Positions 1-7,714 of a stretch of DNA of 26,264 bases are shown here, piece after piece. Origin of the DNA: Oscillospiraceae bacterium (GTDB lineage Bacteria > Bacillota > Clostridia > Oscillospirales > Oscillospiraceae); NCBI GenBank assembly GCA_020025655.1, contig JAHHRR010000024.1, positions 1-26,264 on the forward strand, given 5' to 3'. Position 1 is the first letter of the stretch; each line of letters starts with the position of its first letter. The position numbers and the translations under genes were made by a program. The notes below the pieces were generated by a model that ran no database searches, was not told where the DNA came from, and saw only the letters and a program-made list of their open reading frames with translations.

Positions 1-53
1 GCCTGATTAGGAAATGCGATATCCTCAGGCTTATAGTCTCTTCTGTGTGCCAT
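1..53 (-). CDS. gyrA: Probable DNA gyrase subunit A, first 17 codons only
   Basis: An ATG at 53 is preceded by GGAGG (63-67) with a 9-base gap, and the frame stays open to the window edge, giving MAHRRDYKPEDIAFPNQ. It starts 14 bases after the gyrB stop, so it is almost certainly in the same operon. In Firmicutes the gene directly after gyrB is normally gyrA, and that position is the main reason for the call. The visible residues precede the conserved GyrA core, so the sequence itself does not prove the identity. If it is GyrA, it encodes the DNA-cleaving and religating subunit of the A2B2 gyrase that introduces negative supercoils. It could instead be an unrelated operon gene. Confidence 0.55.
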   Translation of the reverse strand, partial: MAHRRDYKPEDIAFPNQ

Positions 54-67
54 CTGATTTCGCCTCC

Positions 68-1999
68 TTAAATATCAAGATTGACAACGTGTTTTGCATT
101 GCCTTCAATCCACTCTCTTCTGGGTTCGACTTCCTCGCCCATAAGCACAGTGAATATCTGGTCTGCCTCGACGGCATCTTCCAGAGTAATGCGTCTGAGG
201 GTTCTGGTTTCGGGATTCATTGTAGTTTCCCACAATTCGTGTGGATCCATCTCACCAAGGCCTTTGTATCTGGAAATTTCTATTCTTGCGTTGGGATTAT
301 CAGCTCTCATAGAAGCAGAGAGCATATCTCTTTCCTTGTCGGAATATGCAACCTTCTGGGTTTTGCCTCTTGATAATTTGTAAAGAGGAGGAACGGCGGA
401 GTATACATAGCCGTTTTCGATAAGGGGTCTCATGTATCTGAAGAAGAATGTGAGGAGCAGAGTTCTGATATGAGAACCGTCCACATCAGCATCAGCCATG
501 ATAATAATTTTGTGGTAGCGGAGTTTTTCGATGTTGAACTCATCGCCTATACCTGCACCCAGAGCGCAGATAATGGGATAAAGCTTGTCATTTCCGTAAA
601 CACGGTCAGCTCTTGCCTTTTCAACATTGAGCATTTTACCCCACATAGCAAGGATAGCCTGGAAACGGCTGTCTCTTCCCTGAATTGCGGAGCCCGCAGC
701 GGAGTCACCCTCGACGATGTAAATTTCGCAAAGACCCGGATCTCTTTCGTTGCAGTCCTGAAGTTTATCAGGCATCTGTCCGCTTTCAAGACCGGTTTTT
801 CTTCTTACAGACTCTCTGGCTCTTTTTGCAGCTTCTCTTGCTCTGCTTGCGGTCATGGATTTTTCAATTATGGCCTTAGCCTGCTGGGGGTGTTCCTCCA
901 GATAAGTGGCGAGCTGTTCTGAAACAACGCTGTCAACAAGAGTTCTTATATAGGCGTTGCCCAGCTTCTGTTTTGTCTGACCCTCGAACTGAGCATCAGG
1001 CAGTTTTACTGAAATAACGGCAGCCATGCCTTCTCGGACATCCTCGCCGGAAAGCTTATCGTCGTTTTTAAGTATATTGTTTTTAATTCCGTAGGCATTT
1101 ATAACTCTGGTAAGTGCAGCTTTAAAGCCTGTTTCGTGCATACCGCCTTCGGGAGTATGGATATCGTTTGCAAAGGAGACGATATTTTCGCTGTAACCGT
1201 CGTTATACTGGAGAGCAATTTCGGCAAAAGCCTTGCTGTTGCTGCCGCCGAGATAAATTACGTCCTCGTGCAGAGGATTTTTGTGATTATTGAGGTAGGA
1301 TACATACTCTCTGATACCGCCCTCATAGCACATTTCGTCCTTCTGCTCTTTTCCCGGGCGCTTATCTTCGACGCAGATTCTAAGTCCGCCGTTCAGGAAG
1401 GCCTGTTCTCTCATACGGGTGTGAATAATCTCGTAATCGTAAACAGTGTCGTCGAAAATCAGGTTATCGGGTTTAAATCTGACTTCTGTACCCTTTCTGT
1501 CGGTTTCTCCCACAACAGTTATATGCTCTGTGATTTCGCCTCTGGCGAATTTCATTTCATAGATTTTGCCGTCCTTGTAGATATGAACCTCGAGCCATTC
1601 GGAAAGAGCGTTAACAACGGAAGCGCCGACGCCGTGCAGACCGCCGGAAACCTTATATCCTCCGCCGCCGAACTTACCGCCGGCATGAAGAACGGTAAAT
1701 ACAACCTCAAGTGCGGATTTGCCGGTCTGTTCCTGAATATCAACAGGGATACCGCGGCCGTTATCTGATACACAGATAACATCTCCTTCTTCAATTGTGA
1801 CATCAATTCTGTCGCAATAGCCTGCCAGAGCTTCATCTATTGAGTTATCCACAATTTCATAGACCAGATGATGCAGACCCGAAGAAGATGTGGAGCCTAT
1901 ATACATACCCGGACGAACACGGACAGCTTCAAGACCTTCAAGGACCTGAATTTGTGACGCGTCATATTCGTGTGTTACTTTTTCTGTTATATCAGACAT
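68..1999 (-). CDS. gyrB: DNA gyrase subunit B
   Basis: GyrB is the ATPase subunit of gyrase and, with GyrA, introduces negative supercoils into DNA. The product is 643 residues, the usual short Gram-positive GyrB length. The GHKL ATPase region has EIVDNSIDEA (48-57, with Asn52), SDNGRGIP (78-85) and GGLHGVG (119-125). QTKQKLGN at 341-348 is GyrB-like. The TOPRIM domain has EGDSA (430-434) and the metal-binding DADVD (503-507). An in-frame ATG lies four codons upstream at 2011, but it is part of ATGGAGG. The GGAGG there sits 5 bases before the ATG at 1999, so 1999 is the better start. It lies 16 bases after remB and belongs to the dnaA-to-gyrA cluster. ParE is the alternative, but the recF context argues for GyrB. 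Confidence 0.97.
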   Translation of the reverse strand: MSDITEKVTHEYDASQIQVLEGLEAVRVRPGMYIGSTSSSGLHHLVYEIVDNSIDEALAGYCDRIDVTIEEGDVICVSDNGRGIPVDIQEQTGKSALEVVFTVLHAGGKFGGGGYKVSGGLHGVGASVVNALSEWLEVHIYKDGKIYEMKFARGEITEHITVVGETDRKGTEVRFKPDNLIFDDTVYDYEIIHTRMREQAFLNGGLRICVEDKRPGKEQKDEMCYEGGIREYVSYLNNHKNPLHEDVIYLGGSNSKAFAEIALQYNDGYSENIVSFANDIHTPEGGMHETGFKAALTRVINAYGIKNNILKNDDKLSGEDVREGMAAVISVKLPDAQFEGQTKQKLGNAYIRTLVDSVVSEQLATYLEEHPQQAKAIIEKSMTASRAREAAKRARESVRRKTGLESGQMPDKLQDCNERDPGLCEIYIVEGDSAAGSAIQGRDSRFQAILAMWGKMLNVEKARADRVYGNDKLYPIICALGAGIGDEFNIEKLRYHKIIIMADADVDGSHIRTLLLTFFFRYMRPLIENGYVYSAVPPLYKLSRGKTQKVAYSDKERDMLSASMRADNPNARIEISRYKGLGEMDPHELWETTMNPETRTLRRITLEDAVEADQIFTVLMGEEVEPRREWIEGNAKHVVNLDI

Positions 2000-2015
2000 A
2001 TGTGCCTCCATTTTT

Positions 2016-2273
2016 TCACATTATGCTCTCTTCAGCACGTCGTAGCAGAGTGGCCGAGGCCATCTGGCTCAAATAGACAATATTTTTGCCATTTTCACGG
2101 CAGACAACGAAAGTTTTCGGAATATCCTCTGCCGCATTTATAACCAGCGCTGCCTTTTCAGACATCGTCAGAAATTTTCTTGTTATATACGACTGAGAAG
2201 TAATATCCAGATCGAAAATACCGATCAGGTTCTCAGTGTTAATTACCTTACCGTTTCCCAAATGCAGATACAT
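2016..2273 (-). CDS. remB: RemB-like DUF370 small protein
   Basis: An 85-residue protein starting MYLHLGNGKVI, a DUF370 (extracellular matrix regulator RemA/RemB) protein. In Bacillus subtilis the homologue remB (yaaB) occupies the same slot between recF and gyrB, which strongly supports the call. Family members are small DNA-binding or matrix-regulation proteins; the exact role of the recF-linked paralogue is poorly defined. The ATG overlaps the recF stop by one base (TGATG), so translation is probably coupled; only a weak ribosome site is visible. No membrane segment or catalytic motif is seen. The gene ends 16 bases before the gyrB start. Confidence 0.85.
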   Translation of the reverse strand: MYLHLGNGKVINTENLIGIFDLDITSQSYITRKFLTMSEKAALVINAAEDIPKTFVVCRENGKNIVYLSQMASATLLRRAEESIM

Positions 2274-3373
2274 CAGCGTATCCTGCCCTTCTCGACAAAA
2301 AGCACCTTTCCTCCGGTTCTTTTTGAAATTCCCTCATCCTCGCAGCAGCTTATAAGGGTCTGACCCCCGCCGATACGGTTAAGAACGAATTCCTGTCTTT
2401 TAACATCCAGCTCCGAAAGCACATCATCCAGAAGAAGAATGGGATATTCCCCTTTTTCTTCAAGCAGGATTTCTCTTTCGGCAAGTTTAAGAGACAGGGC
2501 AGCGGTTCTGGTCTGGCCCTGAGAAGCAAAGCTTCTTGCAGACCTGCCGTTTATGGAAATTTCAAGATCATCCTTGTGCGCACCGGTCAGGCATTGGCCT
2601 GCATCAAGTTCAGCCTGTCTATGTTTTTCCTGATGTTCGCAAATATCGTAGTAGATTTCCCTTGCAGAAGCGAAAGGATCTCTGACTGTGCTGACAGTTT
2701 TGTAAGTAATTTCCAGTTTTTCACCGTTTCCGGAGAATTCACTGTGTATAGGCGGAGCAACTTCGTTAAGCTTTTTGGTAAACGAAGCTCTGTATCTTAT
2801 TAAATTAGCCGAAACTCTGCACATTCCCTCGGAAAAATCGTCCAGCATATCCAAAAGAGAGGGTTTTTCGTGCCAGTCTTTCAGAATTCTGGTTTTATGT
2901 TCATAAAGTCTGTTGTATTCCGAAAGAAGTTCTGCATATCGGGGTCTTATCTGGCAGATAGCGTTATCAATAAGTTTTCTTCTTACTGAAGCGCCATCTT
3001 TAATCAAATTCAGGTCATCCGGGCAGAACAGAACAACATTAACAAGCTCAGACAGCTCAGAAGCCTTCTTTTTTACGCCGTTTACGGTTATTTTTTTAGG
3101 TCTGCCGGTGTCCATTTTAATTCTAATGGTCTGATCTCTGTCATGAGAGTAGATATCGGCAAGAATTTCGGCAGAAGAAGCGCCGAAACCGATAAGTTCC
3201 TTATCGAATCTGGTTCTGAAACTTTTTCCACAGGAAAGCATATATACAGCTTCAAGCAGATTTGTTTTTCCCTGCGCATTTGGGCCGGAAATTACGTTTG
3301 TACCGCTGCCGAATTCAGCAGTTTCGAAATCGTAATTTCTAAAGCCGTTGAGAGCTATTTTGTTAAGCCTCAT
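2273..3373 (-). CDS. recF: DNA replication and repair protein RecF
   Basis: RecF is an SMC-like ATPase that, with RecO and RecR, loads RecA at single-strand gaps and stalled forks. The product is 366 residues, the usual length. Walker A is GPNAQGKT at 30-37, the signature region is FASQGQTRT at 282-290, and Walker B is ILLLDDV at 312-318 followed by LSELD. The N-terminal LNKIALNGFRNY is a classic RecF opening. The start overlaps the yaaA end by 11 bases and the stop overlaps the remB ATG by one base, so the cluster is tightly coupled. No missing catalytic residue is apparent. Confidence 0.96.
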   Translation of the reverse strand: MRLNKIALNGFRNYDFETAEFGSGTNVISGPNAQGKTNLLEAVYMLSCGKSFRTRFDKELIGFGASSAEILADIYSHDRDQTIRIKMDTGRPKKITVNGVKKKASELSELVNVVLFCPDDLNLIKDGASVRRKLIDNAICQIRPRYAELLSEYNRLYEHKTRILKDWHEKPSLLDMLDDFSEGMCRVSANLIRYRASFTKKLNEVAPPIHSEFSGNGEKLEITYKTVSTVRDPFASAREIYYDICEHQEKHRQAELDAGQCLTGAHKDDLEISINGRSARSFASQGQTRTAALSLKLAEREILLEEKGEYPILLLDDVLSELDVKRQEFVLNRIGGGQTLISCCEDEGISKRTGGKVLFVEKGRIR

Positions 3374-3590
3374 TTTTCTCGACTAAAAGCTCGTTATCAG
3401 CAAAGCTTACCTTGTCTCCGGGGTAGATTTTTTTGCCTCTCATAGTGCAGACCTCACCGTTTAAAGAAACCATGCCTTCAGAAATGACATATTTAGCCTC
3501 TCCGCCGGTTCCCACAAGGGCTGCATACTTTAAAAGTGCATCAAGTTTAATAAAATCAGTATTTATCAAAATTTTTTCCACATCAATCAC
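3363..3590 (-). CDS. yaaA: S4-domain RNA-binding protein YaaA
   Basis: A 75-residue protein made almost entirely of an S4-like RNA-binding fold: IKLDALLKYAALVGTGGEAKYVI (about 14-36), then a VSLNGEV turn and KIYPGDKVSF. In Bacillus the equivalent YaaA (71 residues) lies between dnaN and recF, as here, and has been linked to ribosome assembly. The longest start is GTG at 3590, with only a weak GAGAG upstream. A second GTG at 3581 has AGGTGA at good spacing and would give a 72-residue product, so the start is uncertain by three codons. Both ends overlap neighbours (8 bases with dnaN, 11 with recF). Confidence 0.88.
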   Translation of the reverse strand: MIDVEKILINTDFIKLDALLKYAALVGTGGEAKYVISEGMVSLNGEVCTMRGKKIYPGDKVSFADNELLVEKNEA

Positions 3591-4698
3591 CTGCTCTCAG
3601 TCTTACAGGAAGGATCATATAGGTAAAGTTTTCGGTACCGTCGGCAGCTTTGATGATGCAGGGAGATGAAGCGGAGTTTATGCAGACCAAAAGCTCATCT
3701 TTTCCGGCAGCTTTGAGAGCATCCATCATATATCTGTCATTAAAACCGATTTCCAGACCTTCGCCGTTACCCTCGCATGGGCAGATATCCTCGGCTTTAC
3801 CGATAGGAGTTATGCAAAGGCAGTCAATATTTCCGTCATTAAAGGTCATACGGACAGGGCTGCTGTTTTTTTCGTTGATGATAAGAGCAACTCTGTCGAT
3901 TGTAGACATGAAATCAGCTCTTTCAATCTTGATTTCGTATTTAAAGTTATCAGGAATAGATTTTCTGTAATTTAAGAATTCGCCTTCCAGTCTTCTGGAG
4001 ATAACAACAGTGTCACCGATGGAGAAGGAAATGTGCTTTGCACCGACGGTTATTCTAACATCGCCCTCATCGTCACTGCAAATTCTCTCGATATCGCTAA
4101 GAGCAGAGCCGGGAACAACGAACTGGCAGTTTTCCATCTGAGCAGATTCCAGTTTTTCTGTGCGTTTAGCAAGTCTGTAACCGTCAACAGAAACCAGAGT
4201 CAGCATATTTTCTTCGATTTCAAAGAGAGTACCGGTGTAAACGGGGCGGATGTCGTTTCCGGAAACTGCAAAAAGGGTCTGGGTGATCATGCTTCTGAGT
4301 ATAGACTGGGGAAGGCTGATGTTGTTAAGGCCGTCAACTTCGGGAATTTCGGGGTAATCATCAGGGGTAATGCCCATAAAGTTGAATTCGCTCTTGCCGC
4401 ATCTGACGTTTACGTTTTCTTTTTCGTCAGTAGTGATAGTGATTACGCCGTCAGGCAGACGTCTGAGCATTTCACCTAAAAATCTTGCACCTAAAACGAC
4501 TGAGCCTGCCTGTTTAACATCGGCAGGAATATTTGTATAGATACCTTCTTTTAAATCGTAACCGGTAATTTTCAAGTTAGAACCATTTGCCTCAAGCAGC
4601 AGGCCTTCCAGTGCCTGAATTGGGCTTTTAGAAGCAGTAGCTCTTGCAGAAATGCTGCAGGCTGACTGCAAAACGTATTTTTCGCAGGAAACTATCAT
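3583..4698 (-). CDS. dnaN: DNA polymerase III beta subunit (sliding clamp)
   Basis: The beta clamp is a ring-shaped dimer that tethers DNA polymerase III to DNA and recruits repair and ligation partners. The product is 371 residues, the normal length for three repeated clamp folds. Recognisable segments are LEGLLLEANGSNLKITGYDL near the N-terminus, PDDYPEIP in the middle and ILPVR near the C-terminus. The start ATG at 4698 has GGAGG nearby (GGAGGAAAGACAATG). The frame stays open 38 codons further upstream, but that stretch is AT-rich origin DNA encoding a Thr and Ile/Tyr run and should not be annotated as protein. It ends overlapping yaaA by 8 bases. Confidence 0.97.
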   Translation of the reverse strand: MIVSCEKYVLQSACSISARATASKSPIQALEGLLLEANGSNLKITGYDLKEGIYTNIPADVKQAGSVVLGARFLGEMLRRLPDGVITITTDEKENVNVRCGKSEFNFMGITPDDYPEIPEVDGLNNISLPQSILRSMITQTLFAVSGNDIRPVYTGTLFEIEENMLTLVSVDGYRLAKRTEKLESAQMENCQFVVPGSALSDIERICSDDEGDVRITVGAKHISFSIGDTVVISRRLEGEFLNYRKSIPDNFKYEIKIERADFMSTIDRVALIINEKNSSPVRMTFNDGNIDCLCITPIGKAEDICPCEGNGEGLEIGFNDRYMMDALKAAGKDELLVCINSASSPCIIKAADGTENFTYMILPVRLRAGD

Positions 4699-4933
4699 TG
4701 TCTTTCCTCCTCGACAAAAGTGAGTATATAAATAAATATATATAATTATTTTGGTAGTTGTAGTAGTAGAGAAAATTATTGTGGAAAACTCAAAAAATCC
4801 CTTATTTATCAATAATTCGAGCTGTTGAAAATTTTGTTTGCTATTTTTCGCTTTCCCACAACTGAATTCGACAAAAAGTTTTTAACATTTATCTTTCCAG
4901 TTTTCCACATCCAAATGTTGAAAAAATAATAGC
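4699..4933. other. oriC: Chromosomal replication origin oriC
   Basis: A 235-base gene-free stretch between dnaA and dnaN, the usual oriC place in Firmicutes. It contains several 9-base DnaA-box-like sites: TTTTCCACA at 4901-4909 (plus) and 4780-4788 (minus), TTTCCCACA at 4852-4860 (plus), and TTTTCAACA at 4823-4831 and 4916-4924 (both minus). None matches TTATCCACA exactly; most carry T instead of A at position 3, a substitution tolerated in known Firmicute boxes. Next to dnaN lie a DnaA-trio and an AT-rich unwinding stretch, listed separately. Recognition as oriC rests on position plus motifs. Confidence 0.92.
4716..4788 (-). promoter_or_regulatory. Basal unwinding system: DnaA box, DnaA-trio, AT-rich element
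   Basis: Read on the dnaA-sense (minus) strand there is a DnaA box TTTTCCACA (4788-4780), a 10-base spacer, then the triplet array CTACTACTACAACTA (4769-4755). An AT-only-like run ATTATATATATTTATTTATA follows toward dnaN. This order (box, trios, AT-rich DNA) matches the Bacillus subtilis basal unwinding element, where the DnaA filament engages 3'-GAT-5' triplets on one strand to open the duplex. One of the five triplets (CAA, complement TTG) departs from the repeat. The match is by pattern only. Confidence 0.85.
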
Positions 4934-6241
4934 TCACATTGAGTTGATATTAGAGGTAATATCTCTCACGGTGACTACCATGTTCTGATCATTTTTTAGC
5001 ATATCTTCAATTTTTCTGATTGAGCTGAGGACAGTAGCGTGGTTACGGTTTTCGTATTCGGCACCGATATCCTTCAGAGAAAGGTTTGTCAGTGAACGCA
5101 TAAGATACATTGAAACCTGTCTTGCCATAGCGGTGTTTTTAGCACGGCTCTGACCACGAAGATCCTCCTCTTTAAGGGAGTAGTATCTTGCAGATTCCTT
5201 AATAATGATTTCCGGAGTAGGAATATAAGTACCTATTCTGATAACGTCCTTAATAGCACGTTTAACGGAATCAATAGTAATAACGTCGTCCAGAATTTCC
5301 TTATAGGCGGTAAGGCGTTTAATAACACCTTCGAGCTGACGGATATTTGCGGTAATATTTTCTGCAATGTAGGTTACGGCATCATCTGATAAGATTATAC
5401 CCAGCTGGCCGGCTTTATTTCTTATAATAGCCATTCTTGTTTCAAGATCCGGGGGCTGGATATCGGCCATAAGACCGCCTTCAAAGCGTGTACGCAGACG
5501 GTCATCCAGAAGTGACATTTCCAGCGGAGGACGGTCCGAGGTTATAACGATCTGGTGGCCTGCTTCGTAAATATTATTAAAGGTATGGAAGAATTCGTTC
5601 TGAGTCTGCTGTTTACCGGCGATAAACTGAATATCATCCACCAGGAACAGTTCCACATTTCTGTATTTCTTTCTGAATTCCTCACCTGTACCGTCTTTAA
5701 TTGATTTTACCAGCTGATTGGTAAATTCATCGCCCTTGATATATGATATTTTCTTATTAGGATCTTTATCATGGATAGCCTGACCGATAGCAAGGAGCAG
5801 GTGAGTTTTACCTAGACCTGAATTACCATATATAAAAAGAGGGTTGTAGATTTTACCAGGATTTTGAGCGACAGCAATAGCTGCAGCGTGTGCAAATTTA
5901 TTAGAGGCGCCTACTATAAATCGGTCGAATGTATAGCCGTCCATTTCAGGCAGGCTGTTTTCTTCCTTTTTTTCTTTTGAATATTCACTAATCTCATCAC
6001 CGGCCAAAACCATCAGCTCAAACTCACAGGCAAAAAGATCGTAGAGAGCAGATTTTATAGCATCCCCGAAACGGGAAACGATAATACTTCTCTTAAAATC
6101 GTTGCTGGTATGCAGAACCAGACGGCAGTCTTCAATTTCGACGGCCTGACAGTCTGAAAACCAGGTTGTAATAGCTGTGGGGGTAAGCTCTTTGGACAGT
6201 ATTTTTATAATTTCTTCCCATATATCATTTATCGAGTTCAT
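4934..6241 (-). CDS. dnaA: Chromosomal replication initiator DnaA
   Basis: DnaA is the AAA+ initiator that binds DnaA boxes, oligomerises and opens oriC, then helps load the helicase. The product is 435 residues. Domain I is at 1-80 and a short linker at 81-103. The AAA+ core has Walker A GNSGLGKT (139-146) and Walker B LFLVDD (198-203), followed by DDRLRTRFEGG (246-256). Domain IV carries the DNA-binding signature ENRNHATVLSSIRKIE (397-412). The ATG at 6241 follows AGAGG and AAGGG. It is transcribed from its own promoter at 6283-6311, directly after the serS terminator. The 3' end abuts oriC. No DnaA box is visible upstream, so classical autorepression through upstream boxes is not evident. 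Confidence 0.98.
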   Translation of the reverse strand: MNSINDIWEEIIKILSKELTPTAITTWFSDCQAVEIEDCRLVLHTSNDFKRSIIVSRFGDAIKSALYDLFACEFELMVLAGDEISEYSKEKKEENSLPEMDGYTFDRFIVGASNKFAHAAAIAVAQNPGKIYNPLFIYGNSGLGKTHLLLAIGQAIHDKDPNKKISYIKGDEFTNQLVKSIKDGTGEEFRKKYRNVELFLVDDIQFIAGKQQTQNEFFHTFNNIYEAGHQIVITSDRPPLEMSLLDDRLRTRFEGGLMADIQPPDLETRMAIIRNKAGQLGIILSDDAVTYIAENITANIRQLEGVIKRLTAYKEILDDVITIDSVKRAIKDVIRIGTYIPTPEIIIKESARYYSLKEEDLRGQSRAKNTAMARQVSMYLMRSLTNLSLKDIGAEYENRNHATVLSSIRKIEDMLKNDQNMVVTVRDITSNINSM

Positions 6242-6282
6242 ACCCTTTACCTCTCTGTGTATATAGTAGTCCTAACTTAATG

Positions 6283-6311
6283 AGTATATCAAAAAAAGCA
6301 TATTTTTGCAA
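6283..6311 (-). promoter_or_regulatory. dnaA promoter (sigma-A type)
   Basis: On the minus strand, -35 TTGCAA (6311-6306), a 17-base spacer and -10 TATACT (6288-6283). The dnaA ATG is 41 bases downstream of the -10. It lies between the serS terminator and dnaA, so dnaA has its own transcription start. Confidence 0.75.
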
Positions 6312-6344
6312 GCATTTTGCATGATATAAATATATATAATGTAG

Positions 6345-6382
6345 GGATAAAAAAAGGACAGGTCTTTTCGACCTGTCCTTTT
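6345..6382 (-). terminator. serS Rho-independent terminator
   Basis: An inverted repeat AAAAGGACAGGTC / GACCTGTCCTTTT with a five-base loop (6365-6369) is followed on the minus strand by a run of Ts. It lies just after the serS stop and before the dnaA promoter, separating the parA-parB-serS unit from dnaA. Confidence 0.9.
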
Positions 6383-6393
6383 AGGCATTTTTG

Positions 6394-7698
6394 TTATTTT
6401 TTAGGAACCAGAACTTCCAAACCGCCCATGTAAGGACGAAGAACTTCGGGAATAGTAACGCTGCCGTCGGCCTGCAGATGATTTTCGAGGAAAGCGATAA
6501 GCATTCTGGGAGGAGCAACAACGGTGTTATTGAGGGTGTGAGGCAGATACATTTTGCCGTCGGCACCTTTTACACGCATTTTAAGGCGTCTTGCCTGAGC
6601 ATCACCGAGGTTAGAGCAGGAGCAGACTTCAAAATATTTCTGCTGTCTGGGAGACCAGGCTTCGATATCGCAGGATTTAACTTTAAGATCTGCCAGATCG
6701 CCGGAGCAGCATTCCAGCTGACGGACGGGAATTTCCATGCTTCTGAAAAGCTCAACGGAGTAACGCCACATCTTTTCATACCAGTCCATAGATTCTTCGG
6801 GCTTGCAGACAACGATCATTTCCTGCTTTTCAAACTGATGGATACGATATACACCACGTTCCTCTATGCCGTGAGCGCCTTTTTCCTTGCGGAAGCAGGG
6901 AGAATAGCTTGTGAGGGTCTGGGGAAGGCTTTCTTCGGGGATAATCTGATCGATAAATTTACCGATCATGGAGTGTTCGGAGGTTCCGATAAGGTAAAGG
7001 TCCTCACCTTCGATTTTGTACATCATTGCGTCCATATCGGTCTGGCTCATAACGCCTTCAACGACGTTGCCATGGATCATAAAGGGAGGAATGCAGTAGG
7101 TAAAGCCTTTATTTATCATAAAATCACGGGCGTATGCAAGAACTGCGGAGTGAAGTCTTGCTACATCGCCCATCAGGTAGTAGAAACCGTTGCCGGAAAC
7201 TCTGCCGGCGGCATCCATATCTACACCGTTGAGCTTTTCCATGATTTCAGTGTGATAGGGAATCTCAAAATCGGGGGTAACGGGCTCGCCGAAGCGCTGA
7301 ACTTCTACATTTGCGCTGTCATCGGGGCCGATAGGTACGGAAGGATCGATAATATTGGGTATATTCATCATAAGATGATGAATTTCCTGAGCATATTCCT
7401 CTTCAAGCTTTTCCAGTTCTTCAAGTCTGTCAGCAAATGCTTTGACCTGAGCTTTAACTTTTTCAGCTTCTTCAAGCTTGGAGGGGTCCTTTTTTGCCTG
7501 GCCCATAAGCATACCGATCTGCTTTGAGAGCTTGTTTCTGCTTGCACGAAGCTCACTTGCTTCTGTAATAGCAGCTCTGTTTTTCTCATCAAGCTCCAGA
7601 ACCCTGTCTACCATAGGAAGTTTTGCATCCTGAAACTTCTTTTTGATGTTTTCTTTAACAACTTCGGGATTTTCTCTTACAAATCTTATATCAAGCAT
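6394..7698 (-). CDS. serS: Serine--tRNA ligase
   Basis: SerRS charges tRNA-Ser with serine. The product is 434 residues. An N-terminal tRNA-binding helical arm rich in Glu, Lys and Arg spans about 30-105. The class II core has motif 2 FRKEKGAHGIEERGVYRIHQFEK (269-291) and a motif 3 region NNTVVAPPRMLIAFLEN (390-406) with the motif arginine at 398. The substrate loop is GTSEHSM (238-244), where textbook bacterial SerRS has TAEVPLT, and motif 3 has NNTVVAPPR where NGSGLAVGR is usual. This looks like a distinct SerRS subtype, but the core residues are present. The ATG is preceded by GGAGAA. It starts 16 bases after parB, so it is probably the third gene of the parA-parB-serS operon. Confidence 0.95.
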   Translation of the reverse strand: MLDIRFVRENPEVVKENIKKKFQDAKLPMVDRVLELDEKNRAAITEASELRASRNKLSKQIGMLMGQAKKDPSKLEEAEKVKAQVKAFADRLEELEKLEEEYAQEIHHLMMNIPNIIDPSVPIGPDDSANVEVQRFGEPVTPDFEIPYHTEIMEKLNGVDMDAAGRVSGNGFYYLMGDVARLHSAVLAYARDFMINKGFTYCIPPFMIHGNVVEGVMSQTDMDAMMYKIEGEDLYLIGTSEHSMIGKFIDQIIPEESLPQTLTSYSPCFRKEKGAHGIEERGVYRIHQFEKQEMIVVCKPEESMDWYEKMWRYSVELFRSMEIPVRQLECCSGDLADLKVKSCDIEAWSPRQQKYFEVCSCSNLGDAQARRLKMRVKGADGKMYLPHTLNNTVVAPPRMLIAFLENHLQADGSVTIPEVLRPYMGGLEVLVPKK

Positions 7699-7714
7699 TG
7701 TATTTCTCCTAAAA

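Noticed and set aside
1845..1853. A perfect TTATCCACA DnaA box inside gyrB
   Set aside because: It encodes the conserved Val-Asp-Asn of the GyrB ATP site, stands alone and is far from the origin cluster; coincidence of coding sequence is enough.
4699..4812. 38-codon N-terminal extension of dnaN
   Set aside because: It translates the DnaA-trio and AT-rich origin element; a strong GGAGG precedes the ATG at 4698.
6391..7527. A 378-codon plus-strand open frame antisense to serS
   Set aside because: It lies wholly inside serS, has no ribosome site and no recognisable domain; the long open frame follows from serS codon bias.
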